Positions 27,212 through 36,273 of a DNA stretch of 64,000 nucleotides are shown one piece after another. The stretch is from the NCBI RefSeq assembly GCF_030643905.1, contig NZ_CP121446.1, forward strand, positions 2,294,001 to 2,358,000, in the 5' to 3' direction. A program made the translations under genes and the position numbers. This DNA comes from Flavobacterium sp. IMCC34852. Lineage in GTDB: Bacteria; Bacteroidota; Bacteroidia; Flavobacteriales; Flavobacteriaceae. The notes beneath the pieces are model-generated. The model was not told the DNA's origin. It did no database searches and worked only from the letters and a program-made list of their open reading frames with translations. Every line of letters starts with the position of its first letter. Position 1 is the stretch's first letter.

Positions 27212-28579
27212 ATGCCAATAAATAAAATCATATTAGGTTCAGAAGAATGGTGTTCGTTTCCCGAACTCGGTATTCCCGCTATCAAAGCCCGCGTCGATTC
27301 GGGTGCCAAAACTTCGGCATTGCATGCCATTAACATTGCTCCGTTTCTTAAAGATACCGAAAACTGGGTGAAATTTGACATCAACCCTATTCAGAATAAC
27401 CTCAAAACAGTTATCCATTGTGAAGCCAAATTAGTCGATAAAAGAATAGTCAAAAGCTCAAGTGGCTTTCGCGAACAGCGTTATGTGATTAAGACCAATT
27501 TGTGCATCGGAACCGATACTTGGGAAATTGAAATGACCTTAACCAACCGAGATTCCATGGGTTTCCGTATGCTGTTAGGTCGAGAAGCCATGAGCGGCAG
27601 AATCTTGGTTGACCCTGAACAAAAATATTTATTGGGCCAACCTTCTACCGAAAATTTAAAAGATTTATACCAAAACGCTATTTCAAACAAATCCGGTTTG
27701 CGTATCGGTGTTTTGGCCAGCAATCCCGAGTTATACAGCAACAAACGCATCATGGAAGCCGGCGAAATGCGCGGTCACGAAATGCATTTTTTGAACATCA
27801 AAGAATGTTATATGAAACTAGATGCCGACAAACCCGAAATTCATTACCGTGGCGGAAAAATATTAGACAATTTCGACGCAATTATCCCGAGAATTCGACC
27901 GAGTATCACCTTTTACGGTTGTGCCTTAACGCGTCAGTTTGAAGCGATGAAAGTTTTTTGTTTGAATTCCGCGGCGGCCATAACCCAATCGAGAGACAAA
28001 CTTTTTTCCCTTCAATTATTATTACACCACGGTGTTGACATTCCGACTACAGGATTTGCCAATTCACCTTTGGATACAGACGATTTGATTAAAATGGTTG
28101 GCGGTTCGCCATTGATTGTAAAACTATTAGAAGGAACTCAAGGAAAAGGCGTTGTTTTGGCGGAAACCAAAAAAGCAGCCGAATCCGTAATCAATGCCTT
28201 CAAAAGCTTGAACGCCAATATCTTGGTACAAGAATTCATCAAAGAAGCCAACGGAAAAGACTTGCGTTTGTTTGTCGTAGACGGTAAAGTTGTCGCGGCT
28301 ATCCAGCGCGAGGCCGCGGCAGGAGAATTTCGTGCCAACATCCACATGGGCGGAACGGCATCGGTAATTAAACCAACGCCTGAAGAAAAGAAAATAGCCA
28401 TCAAAGCAGCCAAAGCCATGGATTTAAAAGTCGCCGGCGTCGATATCATTCGTTCTTCCAAAGGTCCGTTATTGTTAGAAGTCAATTCTTCACCTGGATT
28501 AGAAGGCATCGAAGGAGCGACCAACAAAGACATCGCCGGAGAAATGATAAAAGCAATTGAGAAGAATTTTAAGAAGTAG
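27212..28579 (+). CDS. rimK: Fused RimB-like aspartic peptidase domain and RimK-type glutamate ligase
   Basis: 455 aa from the ATG at 27212; a GTG at 27191 lies inside the clpC terminator and is unlikely. Residues 1-145 are a retropepsin-like ATP-dependent zinc protease domain ([12 protein letters not shown] with D29, then MLLGREAM), known as a separate protein next to rimK in Proteobacteria. Residues about 160-455 are RimK: an N-terminal lobe ([17 protein letters not shown]) and an ATP-grasp ([17 protein letters not shown], then [14 protein letters not shown]). RimK adds glutamate to the C-terminus of ribosomal protein S6; the peptidase part may trim or regulate this. Fusion is seen directly; the substrate is inferred from the family. 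Confidence 0.88.
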   Translation: MPINKIILGSEEWCSFPELGIPAIKARVDSGAKTSALHAINIAPFLKDTENWVKFDINPIQNNLKTVIHCEAKLVDKRIVKSSSGFREQRYVIKTNLCIGTDTWEIEMTLTNRDSMGFRMLLGREAMSGRILVDPEQKYLLGQPSTENLKDLYQNAISNKSGLRIGVLASNPELYSNKRIMEAGEMRGHEMHFLNIKECYMKLDADKPEIHYRGGKILDNFDAIIPRIRPSITFYGCALTRQFEAMKVFCLNSAAAITQSRDKLFSLQLLLHHGVDIPTTGFANSPLDTDDLIKMVGGSPLIVKLLEGTQGKGVVLAETKKAAESVINAFKSLNANILVQEFIKEANGKDLRLFVVDGKVVAAIQREAAAGEFRANIHMGGTASVIKPTPEEKKIAIKAAKAMDLKVAGVDIIRSSKGPLLLEVNSSPGLEGIEGATNKDIAGEMIKAIEKNFKK

Positions 28580-28609
28580 ACAGAACTGATAAACGACAAC
28601 AAAAACTAT

Positions 28610-29191
28610 ATGAACAAAAACCGACTCGAAGCTTTTAGTGATGGCGTTTTAGCCATTATCATTACCATCATGGTGCTCGAATTTAAAGTGCCGACTGAAA
28701 CCACTTTTGAAGCGGTAGTCCCTTTGTTTCATAAGTTTTTGAGTTATATCCTGAGTTTTATTTATGTCGGTATTTATTGGAACAACCACCACCATATGAT
28801 GCATACGGTGAAACGTGTTAATGGTCAAATTCTTTGGGCCAATTTGCATTTGCTGTTTTGGTTGTCTTTGATACCCTTTGCGACGGCTTGGATTGGCGAG
28901 CATCACTTTGCTCCATTTCCGATGATGTTATATGGGGTTATTTTATTGATGAATGCGATTGCCTATTTTATATTACAAACTGTGATTTTGAAACACCACG
29001 GCAAAGATTCTATTCTTTCCAAAGCGGTTGGAAAAGATTTTAAAGGCAAAGCATCAGTAGTTTTATATTTAATAGCTGTTTTTGTTTCCAAATATTACAC
29101 CGAAATTTCAGGTGCAATCTATATTTTAGTCGCCCTAATGTGGCTGGTTCCCGACAAAAGAATTGAAAAAATCTTAAACGAAGACAATTAA
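28610..29191 (+). CDS. TMEM175/DUF1211-family potassium channel-like protein
   Basis: 193 aa integral membrane protein with about six hydrophobic segments. The hallmark FSDG motif lies in RLEAFSDGVLAIIITIMVLE at the very N-terminus, the filter-lining first helix of bacterial TMEM175 channels, followed by NNHHHMMH and FATAWIGEH blocks typical of the family. Characterised members are potassium-selective leak channels. The start ATG at 28610 is well placed, 30 bases after rimK, and the next small membrane gene follows after 25 bases. Confidence 0.85.
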   Translation: MNKNRLEAFSDGVLAIIITIMVLEFKVPTETTFEAVVPLFHKFLSYILSFIYVGIYWNNHHHMMHTVKRVNGQILWANLHLLFWLSLIPFATAWIGEHHFAPFPMMLYGVILLMNAIAYFILQTVILKHHGKDSILSKAVGKDFKGKASVVLYLIAVFVSKYYTEISGAIYILVALMWLVPDKRIEKILNEDN

Positions 29192-29216
29192 ACCTGAAAC
29201 TTGAAACAAAAACCAC

Positions 29217-29576
29217 ATGAATATTCTCTCTCAAATTATCATCGGATTTATTGCAGTACTGCACATATACATTCTTTGGCTCGAAATGTTCGCTTGGACA
29301 ACTCGCGGAAGAAAAGTGTTTAAAACCATTCCGGCAGACCAATTTGAAAAGACCAAAGTCATGGCGGCGAATCAAGGTTTATACAACGGCTTTCTCGCTG
29401 CCGGATTAATTTGGTCACTATTAATTACTAATGTTGTTTGGAGTCTAAACGTAGCCTTGTTTTTCTTAGGTTGTGTTCTCGTAGCCGGAATTTATGGTGC
29501 ATTGACTGCGTCCAAAAGAATATTTTTTGTACAAGCGGTTCCGGCAATTTTAGGATTGTTCAGTTTACTCTTCTAA
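29217..29576 (+). CDS. DUF1304 family membrane protein
   Basis: 119 aa with four predicted membrane helices. The N-terminus IGFIAVLHIYILWLEMFAWT matches DUF1304, and TKVMAANQGLYNGFLAAGLIW is the conserved central block. Function unknown. It is preceded by a short spacer containing CCTGAAACTTGAAAC, one of the word-repeat spacers of this window. The 3' end overlaps the convergent hutH by 12 bases. Confidence 0.85.
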   Translation: MNILSQIIIGFIAVLHIYILWLEMFAWTTRGRKVFKTIPADQFEKTKVMAANQGLYNGFLAAGLIWSLLITNVVWSLNVALFFLGCVLVAGIYGALTASKRIFFVQAVPAILGLFSLLF

Positions 29577-31067
29577 CTCAATCATAAAACTATTCAAAAA
29601 CGCTACCGAGTTTTCAATGTCGTAGTGCAGAATGCGGTCTTCTTTGACCAAAGGCACTTCTTCTCGATAAGATTTCAAAAATGACTCAATAAACTCACTT
29701 GATTTCAAAGGCTGTCTGAAAGCAATGGCCTGAGAAGCATTCATCAATTCAATCGCCAAAATGCGTTCCAAGTTTTCCATAATGCGAAGCGTTTTCGTGG
29801 CTGCGTTTGCACCCATACTCACGTGGTCTTCTTGTCCGTTAGAAGAAACAATACTATCAACACTGGCCGGCGTCGCCAATTGTTTGTTCTGACTGGCAAT
29901 GCTAGCGGCGGTATATTGCGGAATCATAAACCCTGAATTTAACCCTGGATTGTCGACTAAGAATGCCGGTAAGCCACGCAAACCTGAAATCAATTGGTAA
30001 GTTCTTCTTTCTGAAATACTTCCCAATTCTGCCAAAGCCAAGCCTAAAAAATCTAAGGCTAAAGCCAATGGCTGTCCGTGGAAATTCCCGCCGGAAATGA
30101 TTAAGTCTTCGTTTTTAAAGATGTTTGGATTATCTGTAACCGAATTAATTTCGGTTTTGAATACTTTTTTCACATAGTCGATCGTGTCTTTCGATGCGCC
30201 ATGAACCTGTGGAATACAACGGAATGAATACGGATCTTGAACATGTGCTTTGGGTTGCGTAATGATTTGACTGTCTTCTAATAATTCTCGCATTCTTTTG
30301 GCAGTCACGATTTGTCCTTTGTGCGGACGAACATAATGAATCAGTTCGTCAAAAGGTTCGATTCTTCCGTCAAATCCTTCCAATGATATGGCCGAAATCA
30401 CATCTGCCAAATAAGAGTACTTCATTGCTTTCAACAAAATATAACTGCCGTAAGCACTCATGAATTGGGTGCCGTTTAATAAGGCCAAACCTTCCTTAGA
30501 TTGCAATACTATCGGTTGCCAACCCATTTTCTCCAACACCTTTTTTGCCGGCTGACGAAAACCGTCATAATACACTTCGCCTTCGCCTAATAAAGGTAAA
30601 GACAAATGAGCCAATGGTGCCAAATCACCACTCGCGCCAAGCGAACCTTGAGTATAAATAACAGGAAGTATATCGTTATTGTAGAAATCAACCAAACGCT
30701 CTACCGTTTGCAATTGCACACCTGAATGACCGTAACTCAGGGATTGAATTTTGAGCAACAACATTATTTTCACTATCTCTGAAGGCACTTCTTCCCCGGT
30801 ACCGCAAGCATGCGATTTTACCAAGTTTTCCTGAAGCTGAGACAAATTTTCATTTGAAATCTTCACATTACACAGTGAACCAAAACCTGTATTGATCCCA
30901 TAAATCGGGGTTTCATTGGCGGCCATTTTTTGGTCCAAATAATCCCTACATTGTTGAATGTTGATTTTGGCTTCTTCCGAAAGAGCCAAAGTCTTGTGCT
31001 CGGCAATAATTCCTTGTAAAGTCTCTAAAGTCAATACTTCCGTACTGATGTAATGCGAATGCTCCAT
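29565..31067 (-). CDS. hutH: Histidine ammonia-lyase
   Basis: Converts L-histidine to urocanate and ammonia, first step of histidine breakdown. 500 aa, standard length. The MIO prosthetic group would form from A145-S146-G147 in GSLGASGDLAPL. The catalytic tyrosine is Y56 (YGINTGFG). The conserved FHGQPLALALD block is present. No hutU, hutI or hutG genes are adjacent, so the pathway is dispersed, as often in Flavobacteria. A tyrosine or phenylalanine ammonia-lyase is less likely, but specificity cannot be settled by eye. Confidence 0.9.
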   Translation of the reverse strand: MEHSHYISTEVLTLETLQGIIAEHKTLALSEEAKINIQQCRDYLDQKMAANETPIYGINTGFGSLCNVKISNENLSQLQENLVKSHACGTGEEVPSEIVKIMLLLKIQSLSYGHSGVQLQTVERLVDFYNNDILPVIYTQGSLGASGDLAPLAHLSLPLLGEGEVYYDGFRQPAKKVLEKMGWQPIVLQSKEGLALLNGTQFMSAYGSYILLKAMKYSYLADVISAISLEGFDGRIEPFDELIHYVRPHKGQIVTAKRMRELLEDSQIITQPKAHVQDPYSFRCIPQVHGASKDTIDYVKKVFKTEINSVTDNPNIFKNEDLIISGGNFHGQPLALALDFLGLALAELGSISERRTYQLISGLRGLPAFLVDNPGLNSGFMIPQYTAASIASQNKQLATPASVDSIVSSNGQEDHVSMGANAATKTLRIMENLERILAIELMNASQAIAFRQPLKSSEFIESFLKSYREEVPLVKEDRILHYDIENSVAFLNSFMIELEE

Positions 31068-31261
31068 TTTTGGTGAGGATTAAAAGCCCAAAATTCCGCA
31101 AACGATTGTTAAAAAGCAACAATTTGACCGAGTATTTTTTGATAAATTATTAAAAAAAACAACTTTAGAATATTGATATAAACAAAATCACATCAGTTAC
31201 ATATAATTATTGCGATATTCTTAAAAATTTAAGGAAACCTTTTTTAATTCCTAAAAAGTCA

Positions 31262-31269
31262 TACATTTG
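31262..31269 (+). promoter_or_regulatory. TAnnTTTG box of the threonine operon
   Basis: TACATTTG is an exact match to the Bacteroidota -7 consensus. The leader-peptide ATG begins only 7 bases after the box, so the transcript would start at or very near the leader start codon. Confidence 0.65.
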
Positions 31270-31275
31270 AAAATC

Positions 31276-31380
31276 ATGATGTCGAACTACGCTAAATACC
31301 TATTCTCTTCTACAACCAATTCTTTGGTTGCGACATTTGGCACCACAACATCAACAACTACAACCCCGTTTGGGGTATAA
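31276..31380 (+). CDS. Threonine-rich leader peptide of the thrABC operon
   Basis: A 34-codon ORF opens with tandem ATG codons (31276 and 31279) and ends TAA at 31378-31380. Ten of 34 residues are Thr, and seven lie in one short block near the end (GTTTSTTTTP). A GC-rich hairpin overlaps its stop codon and thrA follows 81 bases later. This is the arrangement expected of transcription attenuation: ribosome stalling at Thr codons when charged threonyl-tRNA is low prevents the terminator from forming. The peptide itself should have no function. It has no Shine-Dalgarno and may be translated from a nearly leaderless mRNA. Confidence 0.8.
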   Translation: MMSNYAKYLFSSTTNSLVATFGTTTSTTTTPFGV

Positions 31381-31384
31381 TTTT
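31363..31384 (+). terminator. Candidate attenuator hairpin of the thr operon
   Basis: ACCCC-GTTT-GGGGT stem followed by ATAATTTT, overlapping the end of the leader peptide. An upstream ACCAA/TTGGT pair (about 31315-31329) and CACCACAA downstream of it give possible alternative pairings. The U-tract is short and weak. Confidence 0.5.
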
Positions 31385-31461
31385 CACATATAATCCACTT
31401 GACATGTACTTTCGCAAGAAAGCAAATCACTCATCATTCATAACTCATAACTAAAAAAGTC

Positions 31462-33909
31462 ATGATAGTATTAAAATTTGGCGGTACTTCGGTTGCCAAT
31501 GCTGAAAACATTTCTAAAACCATAGCAATAGTTGCCAACAAAAGTAAAGAAAACCAACTTGCCGTAGTCGTTTCGGCCTTTAGCGGCGTAACCGATTTAC
31601 TAATTTTAGCCGGAAAAACTGCCGGTGCCAAAGACAAAGGTTACAAAGATATCGTTAGTCAAATCGAGAAAAAACACAAAGACGCTATAGACGAATTGGT
31701 TCCACTGAGCGATCAAAGCGAAATTATTGATACCATTAACCACGATATCAACCATTTAAAAACCTTATTGGATGGTTGCTACCTTTTGGGCGAATTGTCA
31801 AGCAGAACGGCTGATATCGTAGCTGGTTTTGGCGAATTGTTATCTTCTCAGATTATTGCGGTAGCGCTAAAGCAAAAAGTCAGCAACTCCGCTTTTAAAG
31901 ACAGTCGAGAAGTGATTAAAACCAATTCCAATTTCGGAAAAGCTGCGGTTGATTTTGAAGTAACCAATCAATTAATTGCCGACTATTTCAAAAACAATAC
32001 TACTCAAGTAACCTTGTTTCCCGGATTTATTGCTTCTTCTTTGGATGGAAATACTACAACACTTGGTCGAGGCGGTTCCGATTATACGGCAGCAATTATT
32101 GCAGCTGCGGTAAACGCAGAAGTCTTAGAAATTTGGACCGATGTCAATGGTATGTTCACCGCCAATCCGAAAAGCGTTAAGCAGGCCCAACCGATAGAAA
32201 CCATTTCCTATCAAGAGGCAATGGAATTGTCGCATTTTGGGGCCAAAGTTTTGTATCCGCCAACAATTCAGCCTGTGTTAAAAGACAGCATTCCGATTTT
32301 TATCAAAAATACTTTCGAACCCGAAGCCTACGGAACTTTGATTTCCAATACTCCTGAAGCATCAAGCAATCCGATTAAAGGAATTACGCATATCGATAAC
32401 ATTGCCTTGCTGACCTTGGAAGGTTCAGGAATGGTTGGTGTTGCGGGTTCTTCCAAACGTTTGTTTGAAGTTTTATCCAATGAAAATATCAATGTGATTT
32501 TTATTACCCAAGCTTCTTCAGAACACTCTATTTGTGTCGGAATTCTAAATGCTGATGCTGACAAAGCCAAATCCGCTATCGACAAAGCTTTTGAAATGGA
32601 AATTGCCCAAGGGAAAGTTGACCCAACTATCGTCGAAAAAGATTTGTGCATCGTGGCTCTTGTTGGCGAAAACATGAAAAACCACCAAGGTATCAGCGGA
32701 AAAATGTTCAGTACTTTAGGCAAAAACAACGTCAATATCCGTGCTATTGCTCAAGGAGCTTCGGAAAGAAACATTTCCGTTGTGATTAATGAAAAAGATG
32801 TTAAAAAAGCACTGAACACGTTACATGAGCGTTTCTTTGAAGACAATACCAAGCAGTTAAATTTATTCGTAATGGGTGTTGGAAACGTAGGCGAAAAGTT
32901 CATCGACCAAATCAGCCAACAAAAGAAATTCTTAAAAGAAAATTTGAAAATCAATGTGCGTGTTATTGCTTTATCCAATTCCAGAAAAATGGTTTTTGAC
33001 GAAGACGGTATCGATTTAAAGAGTTGGAAAGAGACTTTGGATAATGGCGAAAAGGCGAATCCAAATGAATTCATCGCCCGAACTAAAGAATTGAATTTAC
33101 GCAACAGCATTTTTGTCGATATCACCGCCAATTATGACATTGCGAGCATTTATGACCAATTCTTAGGCCAAAATATAGCCGTTGTCACCTGTAACAAAAT
33201 AGCGTGCTCGTCAGAATACAGCAACTATAAAAACCTTAAAAACTTATCCCGAAAATACAATGCACCGTTTTTATTTGAAACCAATGTCGGAGCCGGTTTA
33301 CCTATCATTGACACGCTCAAACACTTAATTGCTTCGGGTGATAAAGTCAACCGAATCAATGCAGTCTTATCGGGAAGTTTGAACTTTATTTTTAATAATT
33401 TCAGTGATACTTACAACTTTCATGACGTGGTAAAAGAAGCAGGTTTTCAAGGATTTACAGAACCTGACCCAAAAATTGATTTAAGTGGGGTTGATGTTGC
33501 TCGTAAGATTTTAATCCTCATTCGCGAAAGCGGTTACGAAATGGAAATGGAAGACATTGTCAACAATTCCTTCTTGCCAAAAGAATGCATGGAAACCACC
33601 AACAACGAGGATTTTTTCAAATCGTTAACCAAACATGCAAGCCACTTTGACAACCTTTTGGCAGAGGCCAAAGCCAAGGACAGCCGACTGAAATTTGTAG
33701 CCTCATTCGAAAACGGAAAAGCCAGTGTTGGCTTGCAATTTATTCCGTCTGACAGTCCGTTTTACAACCTCGAAGGAAAAGACAATATCGTCCAATTTTA
33801 CACCGATCGCTACGTCGACCAACCTTTACTAATCAAAGGTGCCGGTGCCGGAGCAGCTGTCACAGCTTCAGGGATTTTTGCGGATGTAGTTAGGATTGGA
33901 AATGTTTAA
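31462..33909 (+). CDS. thrA: Bifunctional aspartokinase / homoserine dehydrogenase I
   Basis: 815 aa fusion catalysing the first and third steps from aspartate to threonine and methionine. Aspartokinase at about 1-290 (VLKFGGTSVANAENISKT), ACT-type regulatory domains at about 310-455 (allosteric threonine control is usual), homoserine dehydrogenase at about 465-815 with NAD(P) motif VMGVGNVGEKF and the GFTEPDPKIDLSGVDVARK block. Start ATG 31462 matches the conserved N-terminus. First structural gene of thrABC, behind the leader peptide. Confidence 0.97.
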   Translation: MIVLKFGGTSVANAENISKTIAIVANKSKENQLAVVVSAFSGVTDLLILAGKTAGAKDKGYKDIVSQIEKKHKDAIDELVPLSDQSEIIDTINHDINHLKTLLDGCYLLGELSSRTADIVAGFGELLSSQIIAVALKQKVSNSAFKDSREVIKTNSNFGKAAVDFEVTNQLIADYFKNNTTQVTLFPGFIASSLDGNTTTLGRGGSDYTAAIIAAAVNAEVLEIWTDVNGMFTANPKSVKQAQPIETISYQEAMELSHFGAKVLYPPTIQPVLKDSIPIFIKNTFEPEAYGTLISNTPEASSNPIKGITHIDNIALLTLEGSGMVGVAGSSKRLFEVLSNENINVIFITQASSEHSICVGILNADADKAKSAIDKAFEMEIAQGKVDPTIVEKDLCIVALVGENMKNHQGISGKMFSTLGKNNVNIRAIAQGASERNISVVINEKDVKKALNTLHERFFEDNTKQLNLFVMGVGNVGEKFIDQISQQKKFLKENLKINVRVIALSNSRKMVFDEDGIDLKSWKETLDNGEKANPNEFIARTKELNLRNSIFVDITANYDIASIYDQFLGQNIAVVTCNKIACSSEYSNYKNLKNLSRKYNAPFLFETNVGAGLPIIDTLKHLIASGDKVNRINAVLSGSLNFIFNNFSDTYNFHDVVKEAGFQGFTEPDPKIDLSGVDVARKILILIRESGYEMEMEDIVNNSFLPKECMETTNNEDFFKSLTKHASHFDNLLAEAKAKDSRLKFVASFENGKASVGLQFIPSDSPFYNLEGKDNIVQFYTDRYVDQPLLIKGAGAGAAVTASGIFADVVRIGNV

Positions 33910-33987
33910 AAAGTTGCAAGTTGCGAGTTCAAAGTTACGAGTTGTCTCAACCTTGAACCTGAAACCTTGAACCTGAAACCTTTAAAA
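33910..33987. repeat. Inverted word-repeat spacer between thrA and thrB
   Basis: The left half repeats AGTTGCA, AGTTGCG, AGTTCAA, AGTTACG. The right half is CCTTGAACCTGAAA twice, which on the other strand reads AGGTTTC, AGGTTCA. TTTAAA lies at both ends, so the whole could fold as one long imperfect hairpin. Confidence 0.7.
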
Positions 33988-34908
33988 ATGAACGAAATAA
34001 AAATATTCTGTCCGGCCACTATCGCCAATCTCAATTGCGGGTTTGACGTATTGGGTTTGTGTTTGGAAGGCATTGGCGACGAAATGATTATTCGAAAAGT
34101 AGCCGAAAAAGGCATACGCATTACCAAAATAATCGGTGCCGATTTACCTTTGGAAACCGAAAAAAATGTGGCCGGTGTCGCTGCGCTTGCTATTGTAAAT
34201 GCAGCTAATCCTGATTGTGGCTTTGAAATTGAAATCCATAAAAAAATAAAAGCCGGAAGCGGTATCGGAAGTTCTTCTGCCAGTGCGGCCGGAGCGGTTT
34301 TCGGTATTAATGAATTATTAGGCAAACCCTTTACCCGTCAAGAATTGGTTGATTTTGCCATGAAAGGTGAAGCTTTAGCTAGTGGTTGCGAACATGCCGA
34401 TAATGTAGCACCTTGTGTACTTGGTGGATTTACTTTGGTTCGTGGTTACAATCCGTTAGATGTGATTAAAATTGAAAGTCCAAGTGAAATTTATGCAGTA
34501 GTTCTGCATCCCCAAATCGAGCTTAAAACTTCCGATTCCAGAGCGGTTCTCCCTAGCGCTGTTCCCTTAAAAGATGCAATAACCCAATGGGGAAACGTTG
34601 GCGGATTAATTGCCGGATTATATACCAAAGATTACGAGCTGATTGGTCGTTCTTTGCAAGATGTGATTATTGAACCGGCGCGGAAACAATTAATTCCTAA
34701 TTTTGATTTGGTCAAAAATACGGCCTTGCAAAACGGTGCACTTGGCTCAGGGATTTCAGGTGCCGGACCTTCGATATTCGCTTTGTGCAAAGGACAAGAA
34801 ATTGCCGAGAAAGTAGCTTATGCGATGAGCAATAGCTATCTTGAAACCGGAATTGCTTTTGATATGCATATTTCAAAGGTGAATGATGAAGGAGTGAAAA
34901 CAATATAA
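33988..34908 (+). CDS. thrB: Homoserine kinase
   Basis: Phosphorylates homoserine to O-phosphohomoserine, the fourth step to threonine. 306 aa from the ATG at 33988, since an in-frame upstream ATG would read through the repeat spacer. GHMP-kinase motif KAGSGIGSSSASAAGAVFG binds ATP; the N-terminal CPATIANLNCGFDVLG and C-terminal GISGAGPSIFAL glycine-rich block are typical. Middle gene of thrABC. Confidence 0.96.
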   Translation: MNEIKIFCPATIANLNCGFDVLGLCLEGIGDEMIIRKVAEKGIRITKIIGADLPLETEKNVAGVAALAIVNAANPDCGFEIEIHKKIKAGSGIGSSSASAAGAVFGINELLGKPFTRQELVDFAMKGEALASGCEHADNVAPCVLGGFTLVRGYNPLDVIKIESPSEIYAVVLHPQIELKTSDSRAVLPSAVPLKDAITQWGNVGGLIAGLYTKDYELIGRSLQDVIIEPARKQLIPNFDLVKNTALQNGALGSGISGAGPSIFALCKGQEIAEKVAYAMSNSYLETGIAFDMHISKVNDEGVKTI

Positions 34909-34977
34909 GAAGGACGAAGTACGAGGTACAAAGTAAAATGTATTTCGTATTTTGTACTTTGTAAATCGTAGTTTAAA
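34909..34977. repeat. Inverted word-repeat spacer between thrB and thrC
   Basis: GAAGTACGAGGTACAAAGTA, then a TATTTCG centre, then TTTTGTACTTTGTAAATCG. The two halves are imperfect inverted copies and could form a hairpin in the thr mRNA. Confidence 0.7.
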
Positions 34978-36264
34978 ATGCAATATTTCAGCTTAAATAA
35001 AAACGCGCCAAGAGTCAGCTTTGAACAAGCAGTTGTGCTTGGTTTGGCACCCGATAGAGGTTTGTACTTTCCGGAAAGCATTACGCCGCTTCCCCATTCT
35101 TTCTTCCAAAATATTGAAAACCTTACGCAAGAAGAGATTGCTTTTGAAGCCATCAAACAATTCGTTGGCGACGAAATTCCGGAAGCCGAACTCAAACGCA
35201 TCATAGCCGAAACTTTATGCTTTGATTTTCCTTGTGTAACGGTGGAAAAAGATGTCTTTTCTTTGGAACTATTTCACGGACCAACCATGGCATTTAAAGA
35301 TGTCGGTGCCCGATTTATGTCGAGATGCTTAGGTTATTTTAACCGTAATGATGATAAAAAAGTAACCGTTCTCGTAGCCACTTCCGGCGATACCGGCGGT
35401 GCGGTTGCTAGCGGATTTTTGGAAGTAAAAGGTGTTGAAGTAATTATACTTTATCCTTCCGGTAAAGTGAGTGAAATACAAGAACGTCAATTAACTACGC
35501 TTGGAAAAAATATAAAAGCTTTAGAAGTAGATGGCGTTTTTGATGATTGTCAGGATATGGTGAAACAAGCTTTTTTAGACCATACTTTAAATCATAAAAA
35601 TTTAACCTCAGCTAACTCGATTAACATTGCCCGTTGGCTGCCGCAAATGTTTTATATTTTCTTTGCTTACCAACAGTTAAAAAAGTACGACAAGCCGATT
35701 ATTCTCTCTTGCCCGAGTGGCAATTTTGGGAATATTTGCGCCGGGATTATGGCCAAAAGATTGGGCTTACCTATCGCCCATTTTGTGGCTTCGACTAATG
35801 CCAATGATACAGTGCCAAGGTTTTTAGAAGCTGGAAACTATGAACCAAAACCTTCTATCGCTACGATTTCTAATGCGATGGATGTTGGGAATCCATCCAA
35901 TTTTATTCGCATTCAGGAATTGTATCACTATGATTTAAGTGAATTTGAAAAAGACTTCTCTTCCTACTCTTTTACCGATGCTGAAACCGAAATAGCCATC
36001 AAAGATATTTACAATCGAACACAGTACATCGCTGAACCACACGGCGCTGTGGGATATTTGGGACTGAAAAAAGAAATGGCAAAACAACCGAAAAGCATTG
36101 GTGTATTTTTGGAAACTGCTCATCCTATTAAATTCTTGGATGTGGTGGAACCTTTATTGGGCTTAAAATTGCCTATTCCAACCCAGATTGAAAATGTATT
36201 AGGCAAAGAGAAAGTATCGACTAAGATTAAGACTTATGAAGATTTGAAAGCCTTTCTACAATAA
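34978..36264 (+). CDS. thrC: Threonine synthase
   Basis: PLP enzyme converting O-phosphohomoserine to threonine, the last step of the operon. 428 aa. The PLP lysine is K107 in HGPTMAFKDVGARF; the phosphate-binding loop region is TSGDTGGAVASGF. The length and N-terminal MQYFSLNKNAPRVSFEQAVV fit the bacterial class that begins with the Y-S-x-N-x-x-A-P pattern. Directly follows thrB after a repeat spacer and ends ten bases before the next gene. Confidence 0.96.
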   Translation: MQYFSLNKNAPRVSFEQAVVLGLAPDRGLYFPESITPLPHSFFQNIENLTQEEIAFEAIKQFVGDEIPEAELKRIIAETLCFDFPCVTVEKDVFSLELFHGPTMAFKDVGARFMSRCLGYFNRNDDKKVTVLVATSGDTGGAVASGFLEVKGVEVIILYPSGKVSEIQERQLTTLGKNIKALEVDGVFDDCQDMVKQAFLDHTLNHKNLTSANSINIARWLPQMFYIFFAYQQLKKYDKPIILSCPSGNFGNICAGIMAKRLGLPIAHFVASTNANDTVPRFLEAGNYEPKPSIATISNAMDVGNPSNFIRIQELYHYDLSEFEKDFSSYSFTDAETEIAIKDIYNRTQYIAEPHGAVGYLGLKKEMAKQPKSIGVFLETAHPIKFLDVVEPLLGLKLPIPTQIENVLGKEKVSTKIKTYEDLKAFLQ

Positions 36265-36273
36265 ATCATTAAG

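Noticed and set aside
26584..27384. 266-codon ORF opposite the 3' part of clpC and the start of rimK
   Set aside because: Shadow of clpC; it crosses the clpC terminator and shows no known motif.
31399..31415. Second promoter directly before thrA (TTGACA followed by TACTTTCG)
   Set aside because: The two parts are only eight bases apart, too close for a -33/-7 pair, and the box has a mismatch.
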